The position numbers and the translations under genes are program-made. DNA of 64,000 nucleotides from Excoecaria cochinchinensis (lineage: Eukaryota > Streptophyta > Magnoliopsida > Malpighiales > Euphorbiaceae), in the NCBI GenBank assembly GCA_947683425.1, contig CANTUQ010000109.1, forward strand, positions 1,518,501-1,582,500, in the 5' to 3' direction. Positions 26,514-37,905 of the stretch are shown piece by piece (the stretch's first letter is position 1; the number at the start of each line of letters is the position of its first letter). The notes under the pieces are model-generated. The model saw nothing but the letters and a program-made list of their open reading frames with translations. It did no database searches and was not told the origin of the DNA.

Positions 26514-27795
26514 TGTTGGTCCCAAAGACACACAAGAGGGGGGGGGGGTGAATTGAGCGTCTCAAAATTTTTTGGCTGATTTTCTTATGAAACAGATTTG
26601 ATAAAAAATGCAAAATTCTGACTTTAAGGACAGAAATGCAGATTAAGCAAGGATCAGATTTTTGTAAATTCTTTTGTACCTGAAAACTCAAGTAATAACT
26701 TCAGAAATGTGTATGCAAAAATTGTTGTGATAATTTCAGAATGTTTTATAAGAAATAAATTTGAAATCACGTTTGACAGAATTTCAAAAATAGAGTTGTA
26801 GAAATGTAGAGAGTCAGAAAAGAGAGCAGAAGAGGTGACACTCAGAATTTATAGTGGTTCGGCCAACTTTGCCTACTCCACTCCCCAAGATGTAGTTCTT
26901 GAGATTTTCTCTCCACTCTTAACTCTTTTAATGGGTAAGAGTCGAAGCCAATATACAATCTTAAATATATATATATATACCCACAATCTTTTTTCCAAAG
27001 TAAAAGATTAAAACACTTACTAGAATTCTTCCTAGGTTTCTAGCCAACCCCAACTCACAATCTTTTTCAATAGAATTTCCTCACACTAAGATTACAACAA
27101 AAGCTATAACCAAATTGAGGAGAATATGTAAAGAATGAAGTGCAAAGATGTGGAAAGTGAGATGAAAAAATTTAAGCTTTTCTCTTAAGAGTTTAAATTT
27201 CTTTCCAAACTTTCTCTAACCTTCTAATGGGTAAAACATCATGTATTTATACTCAAAAAATCAGTTTTGGATGCTTAAATCAAAAACTAGCCGTTTATAG
27301 CTGTTAAAGGGCAAAACAGACCAGATAAAATTCAACTAGCCATTTTATGGCCGTTATTTTTGTCTTTTAGTGCAATTCTAGGTTTTGCCCAGAATTCTGA
27401 TACGATCAAAAATTCAGTTAGAAAAAATGATGCAGTCATAAATTCATTTTCTAAAGAACCATTTTCTGACGAAAACCAGTTTTGATCAAAAGTTCATTTT
27501 CTAACTTAAAAACATTTTTGTGCAATAAAAGCTGTAATGTGTATGCATGAGTGAGAATATCTTGACTCAATTTGATCTTATATTTTAATAACCTAATTTC
27601 TAGCAAACTAAGGCAATAAATAAATTTACAACTTAAATCCATGCTTGTTGTAGCGTGATCTCCAAAAATATGATACTTTCCATCAGACAAATATATAGAA
27701 AAGTTCCTGCAGAAATTTGCTTAGAAAAGAATTCTTAATAGAGTTTATTTAAGATTTGATAATCATCAAAATCAGGACGTGACATTGGGCCAACA
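26514..27795 (-). repeat. 5' LTR of the SIRE-like copia element
   Basis: 1282 bp with TGTTGG...CCAACA ends. It should hold the minus-strand promoter. It carries a G-run of about 11 near its plus-strand start, slightly longer than in the partner LTR. Confidence 0.93.
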
Positions 27796-28189
27796 GGCGC
27801 TGCACGTTGCCGCGCGCCGACATCCAACTTTCTATTTTTTTTTTTAATTTTTAAATATGACTAAAAAATACTAAAATTTTCAAACTTCATTTTTTAAAAC
27901 TAATTTTTAAAATATTTTTATTATTTTTTTATTTTTTTATTTCAAAATGCAAATTTAACAAGGAAATCATCACTTTCAAACTCTTTGCCAGTGAATAGGC
28001 AATTTATCATCATTGGGTAACTCTGATCTAGACTGACTCAGGATCCGATGTTTACAGTTGCCCTCAGTTTAGGAGAAGCTAGTACACTAGTGTTTAGGTG
28101 AGCCTAAACTCAAAGAAAAAAAAGGAAAGAGACACGTACCTGAGGCAACTATCTTTCTGAACTGGGTGATGCTGTTGTGGTGGTTGTCG

Positions 28190-29270
28190 CCATGTTGTCG
28201 GCGTGTTATCCTGTGTTGAAGCGGTAGTGCTGTGATCGTGCTAACCCTCCGTGGAGTGGTAGTGCCGTAATCGTGCTAACCCTTCTGAAGTGGTAGTGCT
28301 GTGGTCGTGCTAACCTTCCGCAGAATGGTAGTGCCGCCATCGTGCTAACCCTTCTGAGTTGGTGATATGGTAGTGCCGTAATCGTGCTAACCCTCCGTGG
28401 AGTGGTAGTACCGTTATCATGCTAACCCTTCTGAAGTGGTAGTGCAGTGGTTGTGCTAACCTTCCGTAGAATGGTAGTGCCCCCATCGTGCTAACCCTTC
28501 TGGGTTGTGAAGCGGCAGTGTCGTGATCGTGCTAACCTTCTGTGGAGTGGTAGTGTCGTCATCGTGCTAACCCTTCTGAAGTGGTAGTGCCGCGGTCGTG
28601 CTAACCTTCAGTAGAATGGTAGTGCCGCCATCATGCTAACCCTTCTGAGTTGGTGAAGTGGTAGTGCCGTGATCGTGCTAACCCTCCGTAGAGTGGTAGT
28701 GCCGTCATCGTGCTAACCCTTTTGAAGTGGTAGTACCATGGTCGTGCTAACCTTCCGTAGAATGGTAGTACCGCCATCGTGCTAACTCTTCTGAGTTGTG
28801 AAGCGGTAGTGCCGTGATTGTGCTAGCCCTCCGTGGAGTGGTAGTGCCGTCATCGTGCTACTGAAGTGGTAGTGCCATGGTCGTGCTAACCTTTCGTAGA
28901 ATGGTAGTGCCGCCATCATGCTAACCCTTCTGAGTTGGTGAAGTGGTAGTGCCGTGATCGTGCTAACCCTTCGTGGAGTGATAGTGCCGTCATCGTGCTA
29001 ATCCTTCTGAAGTGGTGCTGTCTATGAGCCCTTCTGAAGTGGTAGTGCCGTGATTGTGCTAGTCCTCCGTGGAGTGGTAGTGCCGTCATCGTGCTAACCC
29101 TTTTGAAGTGGTAGTGCCGTGGTCATGCTAACCTTCCGTAGAATGGTAGTGCCGCCATCGTGCTAACCTTTCTGAGTTAGTGAAGTGGTAGTGCTGTGAT
29201 CATGCTAATCCTCCGTGGAGTGATAGTGCCGTCATCGTGCTAATCCTTTTGAAGTGGTGTTGTCTATGAG
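28190..29270 (-). repeat. Higher-order tandem repeat in Ogre-like 3' untranslated region
   Basis: About 1.1 kb built from ~36-bp units of the form GTGGTAGTGCCGTGATCGTG plus CTAACCCTTCTGA. Four unit variants recur in order, distinguished by GTGATCG, GTCATCG, GTGGTCG and GCCATCG and by their CCGTGGA, TCTGAA, CCGTAGA and TCTGAG linkers. This gives a ~145-bp higher-order period. Some copies are truncated (for example near 28860 and 29020). It lies directly beside the 3' LTR, where Ogre-type elements are known to grow tandem repeats. Confidence 0.88.
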
Positions 29271-29279
29271 CCCTTTGGT

Positions 29280-29560
29280 TAATTGCCCCCTGGGAGGTCT
29301 TTGGTTGATTGTTTGAATTTGATGTTTGGAATGATGCTTGGATTGATGTCTGGATTGATGTTTGGATTGATTGGTTGCCCCCTGAGAGGTCATATGCTGA
29401 TTGTTGAATTGTTGCTTGAAATGATGTTTGGATTGATTGGTTGCCCCCTGAGAGGTCATATGCTGATTGTTGAATTGTTGCTTGAAATGATGTTTTGGCT
29501 TGATTTTGTTTTGGCTGGTTGCCCCCTGAGAGGCCTTTGGTTGATGCTTGGATTGGTGTT
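29280..29560 (-). repeat. 66-bp direct repeats
   Basis: Two near-perfect 66-bp copies start at 29373 and 29439 with GGTTGCCCCCTGAGAGGTCA. Partial copies of the same block lie near 29282 and 29517. Open frames through this stretch are a by-product of the repeat. Confidence 0.85.
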
Positions 29561-31229
29561 TTGATTGATGTCGTCACTCGCCTTTTGTCTGTGTCCACAC
29601 CAAATCTCTCTTTCTGCAAAATTAGAAAACCAAATATGCAGGAAAAATAGTGAGCATGCACGTGAAATGCATGAGTCATGCATGAATGCAGGATAAAAAT
29701 TCATCTTAGTAGACTTGGAGATGATAGCCCGGCTAGCCGCAACTTGCGATAGGATCAATGCCTTTTGAAGCTGCTTTTGAATTTCATGTCTTTGGGATTG
29801 CAAGATTCTCATTTGAAACCTGTAGTCATTCTTTTAAGGTAGTGCGTCTCTTGTGGATTTTCACACTAGCTTTTCTTAGTGGGAAATACGTCCTTTGCGG
29901 ATTTTCACATAACTCTGTGCCTTACTTTTGCCTGGAATGGACCCAACCCAATCCAGCGGCTTTTTTTTTTTTAAGAACAGACTGCCTGTTTCTAGGTTTT
30001 CACCCTATCCTTTTGCCTAACTTTTGCTTAGAGCGCCAGTTAAGGTTTTCATCTCTAACGGCTTTTTTCTTTTTCTTTCTTTTTTTTTTCTGAAACTGTT
30101 GGCAAAAATATTTCAGGCGTCTTATATCATGTTTGCATGAGCTTGATTCTTATCATGAGGATGTTGTAGGATTGGCTTCACATTTAATAGCAGGAAGAGT
30201 CGACTGAAGCGCTTGAGTGGTGAAAATAGCTGAGGGTAGACAGTAGATGACTTTGATCACACAAAGTGAAATGCTCTGATCACATCAATATACCATTGCA
30301 TAAATGCATGTGTTTCAATTTGATTTCATTAAACATGATCATTGTTTGGCATTAATCTCAAGAATACAAAACCTCATCTAATCTTTGGATGGATCTTGAA
30401 AGCATCAAACTCCTGTTATCAATCAGCCCTCTCGAGTTTTCATGATTAAATATTTTCTCTCAGCACTTAATTTTTGCCCAGAATGCTTTTTTTTCCTGGC
30501 AGGATGCCTAATTTTAGCAAGGTCGCCTTTTTTCGGTTTTCGACCCGCGGGGCATTTATTATGTATTTCTCTCTCTCTCTCTTTTTTTAGCCTTTGCCAT
30601 GGAACCTCCTTCAGTCTGTCAGTGTTGATTGGTTTTTGCTTTCATCTCCGTTAGCTGGGGACGCTGCTTCTTCTGACGGTGGTTCTTTTTAGCATCAAAA
30701 TCTTGTTCTCGGCACTTGTGCAAACGGGCTAAGGTAATGAGTTTCTTTGCTTGGATCTTGGGCGTGAAAGTTTGTATCTTCCTCTTGTTGGCTTTTGTGG
30801 CTCGATTTCTGAAGTAACCTTTAATGGTTGAGATGGAGTTGTACGTTGGTCTCAAATGGTTCAAGACAAAACTATGGTTTAGGACAGGACTTAGGTTCCT
30901 CTTTTTTTTTTCTTTTTTTTTTGTTTCATTTTTTTTTTGTTTTTTTTTTTGTTTTTTTTTTCTTGTAAGGTAATGAGTTGTCCTCCTAAGTTTGGTTATA
31001 AGGGTCTCTGCTTTACTCATGTTGGTCTCATATGATTAAAGGTCGGTCTTGATTGGCTTTAGGGTAAACATCTCAAAAGGTTGGGAGGAAATGACTCCTA
31101 AGAGCTTGGTTTCAATGAGTTATGTATTTCTTGTGAAGGTTCAGGATTTTATTTGTCTAACTTCTGATGTAACCTGCAGAGTTTGATTTTGCTTGGCTGC
31201 ACTGCATATGTCTTAGATGTTGAGGAGGA
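29561..31229 (-). other. Non-coding 3' region of the Ogre-like element
   Basis: Poly-T tracts (30060-30090, 30900-30960) and phrases such as GGTTTTCACCCT or GGATTTTCACA repeated at intervals (29850-30060). No RT, RNase H or integrase motif was found in either orientation. Confidence 0.55.
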
Positions 31230-31470
31230 TAATTGGCTTTTGAAATTTTGCTAGTCGTCATATTAGCATATTGAAGCAGCATTGCCCCCACAATGTCCTT
31301 GTCCATTGCTAGCATGTCATTCCAGGTCCAGGCAAAGGCTTTTTCATTTTTTTTGTGACATTATCTCTCAGAATTTTCCTCTCTTCAGGAGTTATATCAG
31401 ATGCTATCAAGATTTTCTTTGGGCTTTCCAAAGTTTTGAGATTAAATGCAGTGATATTTGATGAATTAAT
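31230..31470 (-). pseudogene. Ogre-like pol remnant just upstream of RT
   Basis: Minus-strand translation across a frameshift gives segments like LIASDITPEERKILRDNV and then KAFAWTWNDMLAMDKDIV. These match the linker that precedes RT in Tat/Ogre polyproteins, where a VFAWS..DMPG motif is usual. The sequence then leaves pol abruptly, so the downstream RT-integrase part was deleted. Confidence 0.65.
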
Positions 31471-31662
31471 GTCAAAATGTATGTATCATGATCATGTGAA
31501 ATGAAATTTCTAGAAACACCATACAAATAAGCAAAAATTGTTCATCTTATTGAAATAACCGATCATTGCAAATATTGTCATAAAAAGTTCTTGGAATCAA
31601 GCATTTAAAAACATTATCTTTTTCACCACTCTCACTGGTGGATTAAAAAGAGCCAATCATAT

Positions 31663-33374
31663 TCATGGTGGAGGAACTACATTGTAGCCTGCCTTCTTCT
31701 TCTTCTCTCTCTTCTCAGGATACGTGATTTGATTGGTGTCAATAAGATCTTGGATCTTGTTTCTCAATGTCCGGCAGTAATCTGTCAGGTGCCCGGTGTG
31801 CTGATGGTAAGCGCAGTACTGGTCCTCTCTGTGCCCTGGCTGCCCTTGATTCATAGCTGGTCTAGGCGCCAAAGGTCGCAGCTTGCCCTCTTTTATCAAT
31901 CTCTCCAATACCTAGGATAGAGAGCGGCCTAAGTTAGAGTAGTATCTCTGACCCTGCCCAACTCCAGTAGCTGAAACATCTACTGTCTTGCCATTTCTGC
32001 TATTACTGCTCCCGGTCCCACCTGATTTGTTCCCTGATTGGTTCCCATAGCCTTTTCCAGCAAAATTATTTTGGCTTGCTTTCTTTGCTAGGTAAGCCGC
32101 CTCAGCCTCTACAGTAATATCCTTAAGTGACTCCCAATCTCTGAGCCCCTTAAAGCTGAGCAAGTCCCTTAAGTAAGGGCAAGAGTTCCTGATAAATAAC
32201 CTGATCTGGTCAGTGGTATCAGGCTTTCTCTTCATCTCCATAACCCTATTCATCCACCTAGTGAGGTATTTATGGAATGATTCATCGCTCCTTTGCTGTA
32301 AGAGCTTGAGGTCCTTCAAGGTGACCTCCATTCTAGTGCTACAGTCATACGGCCTCATAAATTCTTCAGTCAAAAGGTCCCAGTCCTCCTTGGACCTCCT
32401 GTCCAGCCCGTGATATCAGTCTACTACCGGACCCACCAGACTTAGGCAAAAATATTCCACCTTCTGCTTCTTGCTCAACCCTGTGCCTTTCATTACCAGG
32501 GTATACTGCTTGATATGTGCAGATGGGTCCGAAGTACCATCGAACTTCGGCAGCTCAGGCATCTTGAACCTTTGGGGCAACAACTCTTCATCCCCCAGAT
32601 CTCTGTCCTCAGGGTTGATCCCTTTTTCAGCTGACAGCATGCGGGTGATAGCCTCAATCTGCTATCTCATCCCTCTTAAAGCCTCATCCTCTACCCTGGG
32701 TGCTCTAGGCCTCATAGCTTGGTGGACTATTGGCTCGTTATCTTCCTCTTCCATCACAAAATCATCATTGGGGTTGGGTCCCTTCTTGGCTCGATGTGCG
32801 CAACAGCTATGTGCTCATTGATAGGTTGACGGGCAGTAGCTCTAACGAGAGGAGCCTCCCCACCAGCAGGTGGTTCGGCTTGCCTCTAAGGAGGGACTGC
32901 CGTTGGTTGTGGAGTGATAGGTGGCTATAGAGCAGAAGGTGCATGGGGAGCAGAGGGATGAGCAATCCGTTCAGCCATGGCGCCCATCATATCCAGCATC
33001 CTCCGTTCAAAGTCCTCTAACCTCCTAGTAAGGTCTTGGGTGGTTAAAACTTCGGTCTCTTCTGCCATTGATGATTCTAGAGATGATCCACTGGTTGATG
33101 AGAATGACTCAGAATCCCAGTCAGACACTAATTCTGGCAACTCAAAGAGTAGATTTGTCCTTACTAGCCGGCCGTCGGAATCTATGGTCCACTTAGATGA
33201 ATCTATGATGGCTGAAAATTTTAAATTGTTAGAATGATGCATGAATGACATATACAATGCATGATAGTGTGTTATGCAACATTTACAATCACATTCAAGA
33301 AAGTAGATCCTTTCAACCTTATTACTCCCACACACGAGGTAATGCAGTCTCTTTCCTAGGTGGGCTTGATCCAT
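31663..33374 (-). pseudogene. Ogre-like gag
   Basis: The likely start is at 33068 (MAEETEVLTTQDLTRRLEDF), opening with a coiled-coil-like segment. The frame runs open upstream to 33374 without another recognised domain. After a frameshift between 32925 and 32640 comes the capsid-like region (MPELPKFDGTSDPSAHIKQY; then LLQQRSDESFHKYLTRW), with a TGA near 32414 and a stop at about 31910. The C-terminal CAYHQHTGHLTDYC motif is typical of Tat/Ogre Gag. It would package element RNA. Confidence 0.85.
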
Positions 33375-33975
33375 GGGTTAACAGGGAACCCAATAGACAC
33401 GTATGGTGCACGGTGAAAAACCGGCAGCGTAACATCTCTTGACTAATGCGCATACGTATGAGTTTTGGCTTTTATGTATTTAAACATTTCAACTAAATTA
33501 AGATGGGCTCACTGGGGCATGAAAGCCTTTGATAAATGACCATTTAATTTGGTTGATTTTGTTCAATATATAATGGCCCACATAGAAAGTATTGTATTAA
33601 GGTACATGTCACCTAAGGAAAGTATCTATTGCCATTACATGAGCTTTGGTCAAGGGTGATGATACTTTGGGGCTACCCAAGTATGGTTCCTGCCAACGGG
33701 TCTAGCTCATTATGAGCATAACGACCAATTGGATCTCCACTTGATATACCATGATAGTACGAGGCTTAGGCTGGTGATTATCCTTGACACTTCCCTACAT
33801 TGAGTGAACATAGGGTCATGCTTCGGGAACGCACCGGGATAAGAATAGGGACCAAACTAGCATAGTTCTAAGACTCTAATGAAATGCAATGCAATTTTAA
33901 AAAGGGATAAAATTTTTAAATTAAAACTCAATTATAATTTTTAACCAAGGTACTTTCGAATCGAAGTCTCTTATG

Positions 33976-33993
33976 TCCCCAGCGGAGTCGCCA
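33976..33993 (-). other. Primer binding site, tRNA-Arg type
   Basis: The minus strand reads TGGCGACTCCGCTGGGGA one base from the 5' LTR. From memory this is complementary to the 3' end of a plant tRNA-Arg (acceptor stem GACTCCG) and is the site used by Ogre elements. Confidence 0.8.
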
Positions 33994-33994
33994 C

Positions 33995-35186
33995 TGTGAC
34001 GCGCGTCGAACCCCGTGACGGCCCCAAAGCGCCCGCCCTTAGGGCTTTCGAAAATGAGGTTCATAGAAACTTGCAAGTGAAATTGTAAGGGCGTCTATTT
34101 TTGGCAACAAAGAGGTTTCATGGAGTCGCCACCCAATAGAACATTGGAAAAGTTCGTCTAGCCTCAGTGAGCTTAAAACAGCATAGCTATGTCCATCATA
34201 GGCAAGCCGGAGGAGTCTTGGAGGCCCCACCCTAACATTAGGATGGCCCTCACGGCCTCGCGCTTGGGCAAACTAGAGGTGTCTTGGAGGCCCCACCCTA
34301 ATAGAACATTAGGATGGCCCTCTCGCCTCATAGCGCCTCGGACTGTGCAAATTAAGTCTTTTTACGGGACACAAGAGGTGTCTTAGAGGCCCCATCCCAA
34401 TAGAATATTGAGATGGCACTCTCGCCTCGTTGACCCCAAAGACCAGAGATGGTTCGGAACATCTCATTTATTCATACATTGGTTAAGTTAAAATTGAGTT
34501 TTGAATTTAAGTTTTCATCCCTTTTCTCATACGCTTTGATCCAATAATTAGAGCGCAAGTTGGTCATCCAAGGAAAGCTGTAAATGAAAGCATAATTAAA
34601 ATAAAGTACATGAAAATAAATTACAACAAAACTAGGGGCGGAATACAACCCCCATTGTAAAATAAATGTAAATTATGCATAAAACGGAGTATTTATTAAG
34701 GATGAGGACATTGGTCCCCGCATGCATAATTAAAGAAAAGCAATTTGAAAGTGACGATTTACTTGGATGAAAAAATTAGGACATTGGTTCCATTTTATTA
34801 GAAAAATTCAATTTATTTTTAAAAATATTTTTGTGCGACTTTTAATTAAGCGTGTATAAAATAAATGATTTTATTAATAATTACACGATAGATAAATCAA
34901 AATACAAATAAAGTAAAAACGCTAAAAATAATAAAAATGATCAATCTCCGAATCTCCTTTTTCGCTCGCATGGATGCTCAAACAAGGAAAAATAAGGATT
35001 TGAAACCAAAAACAAGCACAAATAAAATTTATGTTAGTAATTAAATCAAGAAAATCAATTAACACATAAAACAATAAACAATAGATTACAATAAATAAAA
35101 TATGAATTATGGATGACAAATAAATTAACTAATATAATGGAAACAAATAAATTAGCATATTAACATGTTAACACAAATAATAATAA

Positions 35187-35231
<45 letters not shown>

Positions 35232-36399
35232 CAATAAATAAGAATGAATAATTAAATAAAATAAAGTAAAAAGAATATTAAAAACGTCAAATCTATATAC
35301 AAAATCACCTAAAATAAATAAAACACAATAATATAAAAATCTACATGGTTAATAATTAAATATGAACAAAAAATGAATAAGAAAAATAAAATTAAAGAAT
35401 TAAACCTAGAATGTTTGCTCTCAGATTTCGGATTTGATTGATGAAAAATATGATAATTTTCCTTGTTTTGATTCACAAAATAGAAATAAAATAATTGAAA
35501 TTTTATTCCAAAAGAAAATTGCTTAAAAAAAATAATAGAAGAAAATAATTAATTCTCAAGAACAAAGTATTAATTTATTTGTCTCAAGAATAATTATTGA
35601 TGAAAATTGTTAAAGAAAAGAAAATAAATTCAATTTCCAAGAACAAAGAATTATTTCTTTGTCTCAAAAATTACGATTGATTCAAAATCCAAATCTCAAG
35701 AACAAACAATAGTTTATTTGTCTCAAGAAAAATTCTAGATTTAAAATTGTATTTTTTAACCTAAGAATTTTTATTTGGAGAAAAAGATGTCCAAATGGTG
35801 TAGAGAGAATTCTTGAAGAAGAAGAGAAGAAAAAATAATGATTTTTTGATGTCAAATGAATTCCCCCTCCATTTCCTTTCAAATTTCCAACTTTAATCAA
35901 TTAAAATGGAAAAATAATTATTTATGGAAGAAAATAGAATTTTTCCCTAATTTCCCTTAATTAGGGTGTAAAAAAGGAAGAAAACCTTAAAAATCCCGGA
36001 AAAAGGGTGAAAAGGGGTCAAAAAATGAATAAAAAATGGATTTTGGGCGAAAAATCAGTTTTGTGGCGGATCTGGGGCGACCAGCGCAGAGCTTTGCTCG
36101 CGCGCGGGTGACACCCTGCTCGTCGCTCGCACAGCGCGCTACGAGCTGCCGCAGGTGCGCTGCCGCGCGCCGACATCCAAATTTCAATTTTTTTTTAAAT
36201 ATGACTAAAAAATATTAAAATTTTCAAACTTCATTTTTTAAAATTAATTTTTAAAATATTTTTATTATTTTTTTATTTTTTATTCTAAAATGCAAATTTG
36301 ACGAGGAAATCATCACTTTCAAACTGTTTGCCCGTGAATAGACAATTTATCATCATTAGGTAAGTCCGATCTAGACTGACTCAGGATCCGGTGTCTACA
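33995..36399 (-). repeat. 5' LTR of the Ogre-like element
   Basis: 2405 bp, TGTGAC...TCTACA on the plus strand. It contains a GC-rich island (36060-36175), a microsatellite (35175-35230), GGACATTGGTYCC blocks and, near its end, a second copy of the tRNA-Arg primer motif core (34122-34131). Confidence 0.9.
35175..35230. repeat. (AAT)n microsatellite in LTR
   Basis: An interrupted AAT run at the position homologous to 17642-17715. Confidence 0.9.
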
Positions 36400-36404
36400 C
36401 CCGT

Positions 36405-37905
36405 TCCAGTTCCTCCACTCCCAATCGAGCTTTTTGGCCAAACACTACATCACCAATCGGTGAGTCAGCCTGAACAAGTCCCGCCATTCACAACTCAATA
36501 ACCTTTTCCCCATGTACCAAATCTAGTACCGGCTGTAGCCCCCCAACCTATTCCCATTCCAACCATACCTGGTCATACTCCGCAAGCCGCCCAAACGCTT
36601 TTAGCAACCTTAGCCGCCATGGCAGCTCAGGCACCTCTGTCTCAGGCACTTCCACCTCAGGCCCTCACACCTCCTCAGCTCTTTCCGCCTCAGGCCCCCA
36701 CACCTCTTTAGCTCTTTTTGCCAGCTCCACCAGTAATCACACCCTGGCTGCCAGCTTTTCCAAGCACAATAGCCCCGAGTTTAACCATAACCCTAACGGC
36801 GGATGAATTTGAAAAATTTTATAAAGAACGAATGCAGAAATACTAGAATAGGAACACTTTGCAGTGTTAGAGCAATTTTCGATCACCCTTGGCTAGGGAG
36901 ATTCTGGCTGCTCCTTTTCCCAAAATAAGGCTGCCAAACTTGCTGAAGTATAATGGCAGTACATATCCCCGAGCTCACTTTGATCAGTTCCATCATACTA
37001 TACTCGTACACACTTCTGACGATGCTGCCTTATGTAAGATTTTTCCTAAGTTCTTATGGAGTCTGCCCAAATATGATTACAAAATCTGCCCGAGCACTCA
37101 GTCGCTAACTTTGAATAGTTAAGTGACATGTTTATTGCTAAGTTTATGGCAGCAATTCGTTCCACAAAGGTCTCGGCCAACCTGAATTTAGTTCGGCTGG
37201 AGAAGGGCGAGCCCCAGCGAGCTTATGTAGGGAGGCTCAATACTATTGCGATGGACATTCAGAATTTAAACTTGGAAGTAGCTAACAATGCTCTAATATG
37301 TAACATAAGGTGCTAGGATTTCAGTGGCTCGCTGAGTAAGAAGCCACCCAATGATTTTACTGAGCTCATGTCCCAAGCTCATAAGTACATCAGGATGGAT
37401 GAGGCATATCGTCTTTGGTATAACTCTCAATTTTAGGATACGAGTAGCGACTCAAACAGATCAGGCCGTGAAAAAAACATAAGGCAGAATGACTCAAGGA
37501 ACCAAGCGCCAGGTAACTCAAATCAGGCTTATGTTGTTTCGACCCCACGATTTGGAGATCAGAATGAAGATTGGTGGACACCTTTGAAAGCCACGGGATC
37601 CCAAATTTTGAAATGGATTAAGGAAAATGAGAGAGTAAATTGGTCGTGGCCCATGAGAGAAGACCCTAACAGAGATCAGAGCCTCTACTGTTCTTTTCAT
37701 AGAGATAAGGAACACGAGACAAATGATTGTAAGCAGCTCAAAAAGGAGATCGAATTTTTAGTTTAAAAGGGCAAGTTCGCACAACTCGTAAAAGTTGGCA
37801 ATAAGGACAAGGACCGATCTCTATCACCTAGAAGGCTGGATAGTAGAGCTAGCACAAGTAAGAAAGCTCCAACTAGAGTCATTCACGTCATTGCAGGTGG
37901 TAAGC
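36405..37905 (+). pseudogene. Tat element gag
   Basis: Plus-strand Gag resumes right after the Ogre-like insertion. It has a proline-rich N-terminal region (36405-36770) with stops, a linker ending LTADEFEKFYKERM, then the capsid region (PFPKIRLPNLLKYNGSTYPR at about 36905-36965). A retroviral-type segment with LVRLEKGEPQRAYVGRLN follows at about 37190, and a C-terminal CSFHRDKEHETNDC motif at about 37690. The order is standard for Tat Gag. Several stops and frameshifts make it inactive. The copy is cut at 37905 by a solo LTR. Confidence 0.85.

Larger units (their letters stand above)
18662..27795 (-). mobile_element. SIRE-like Ty1/copia element
   Basis: A complete 9.1-kb minus-strand element inside the Ogre-like 3' LTR, with a perfect duplication GGCGC (18657-18661, 27796-27800). 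LTRs of 1255 and 1282 bp begin TGTTGG and end CCAACA. A primer site for initiator tRNA-Met and a strong polypurine tract are present. Gag is large and pol is in copia order. LTR size, Gag type and a long spacer after pol fit the SIRE/Maximus lineage. Only a few nonsense changes and frameshifts are seen, making it the youngest member of the nest by nesting order. Confidence 0.92.
16465..28056 (-). repeat. 3' LTR of the Ogre-like element, split by a copia element
   Basis: LTR sequence at 16465-18661 and 27801-28056, interrupted by the SIRE-like copia at 18662-27795. It aligns along its length with 33995-36399, including the GGACATTGGTCC blocks, a GC-rich island (18540-18660, continuing after 27796) and the GATCTAGACTGACTCAGGAT end. 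A trinucleotide microsatellite at 17642-17715 differs between the two LTRs. Confidence 0.88.
16465..36399 (-). mobile_element. Ogre-like Ty3/gypsy element lacking most of pol
   Basis: A 19.9-kb minus-strand insertion (10.8 kb without the nested copia) flanked by a perfect 5-bp duplication CCCGT (16460-16464, 36400-36404). LTRs of about 2.4 kb start TGTGAC and end TTTACA or TCTACA on the plus strand. The primer site matches tRNA-Arg, as known for Ogre-type Tat elements. Gag (33374-31663) is followed by only a short piece of pol upstream of RT, then a long non-coding 3' region with tandem repeats. RT, RNase H and integrase are absent, so it could move only with helper proteins. Confidence 0.85.

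Noticed and set aside
28190..29270. Regular array that might be a CRISPR
   Set aside because: Units are contiguous variants without unique spacers, in a plant retroelement.
29200..29679. 159-codon minus-strand open frame, Gln/Ser-rich
   Set aside because: It lies across the 66-bp direct repeats; its amino-acid repeats follow the DNA repeat and no domain is seen.
30619..31020. 133-codon minus-strand open frame with Lys runs
   Set aside because: Created by poly-T tracts on the plus strand; no domain.
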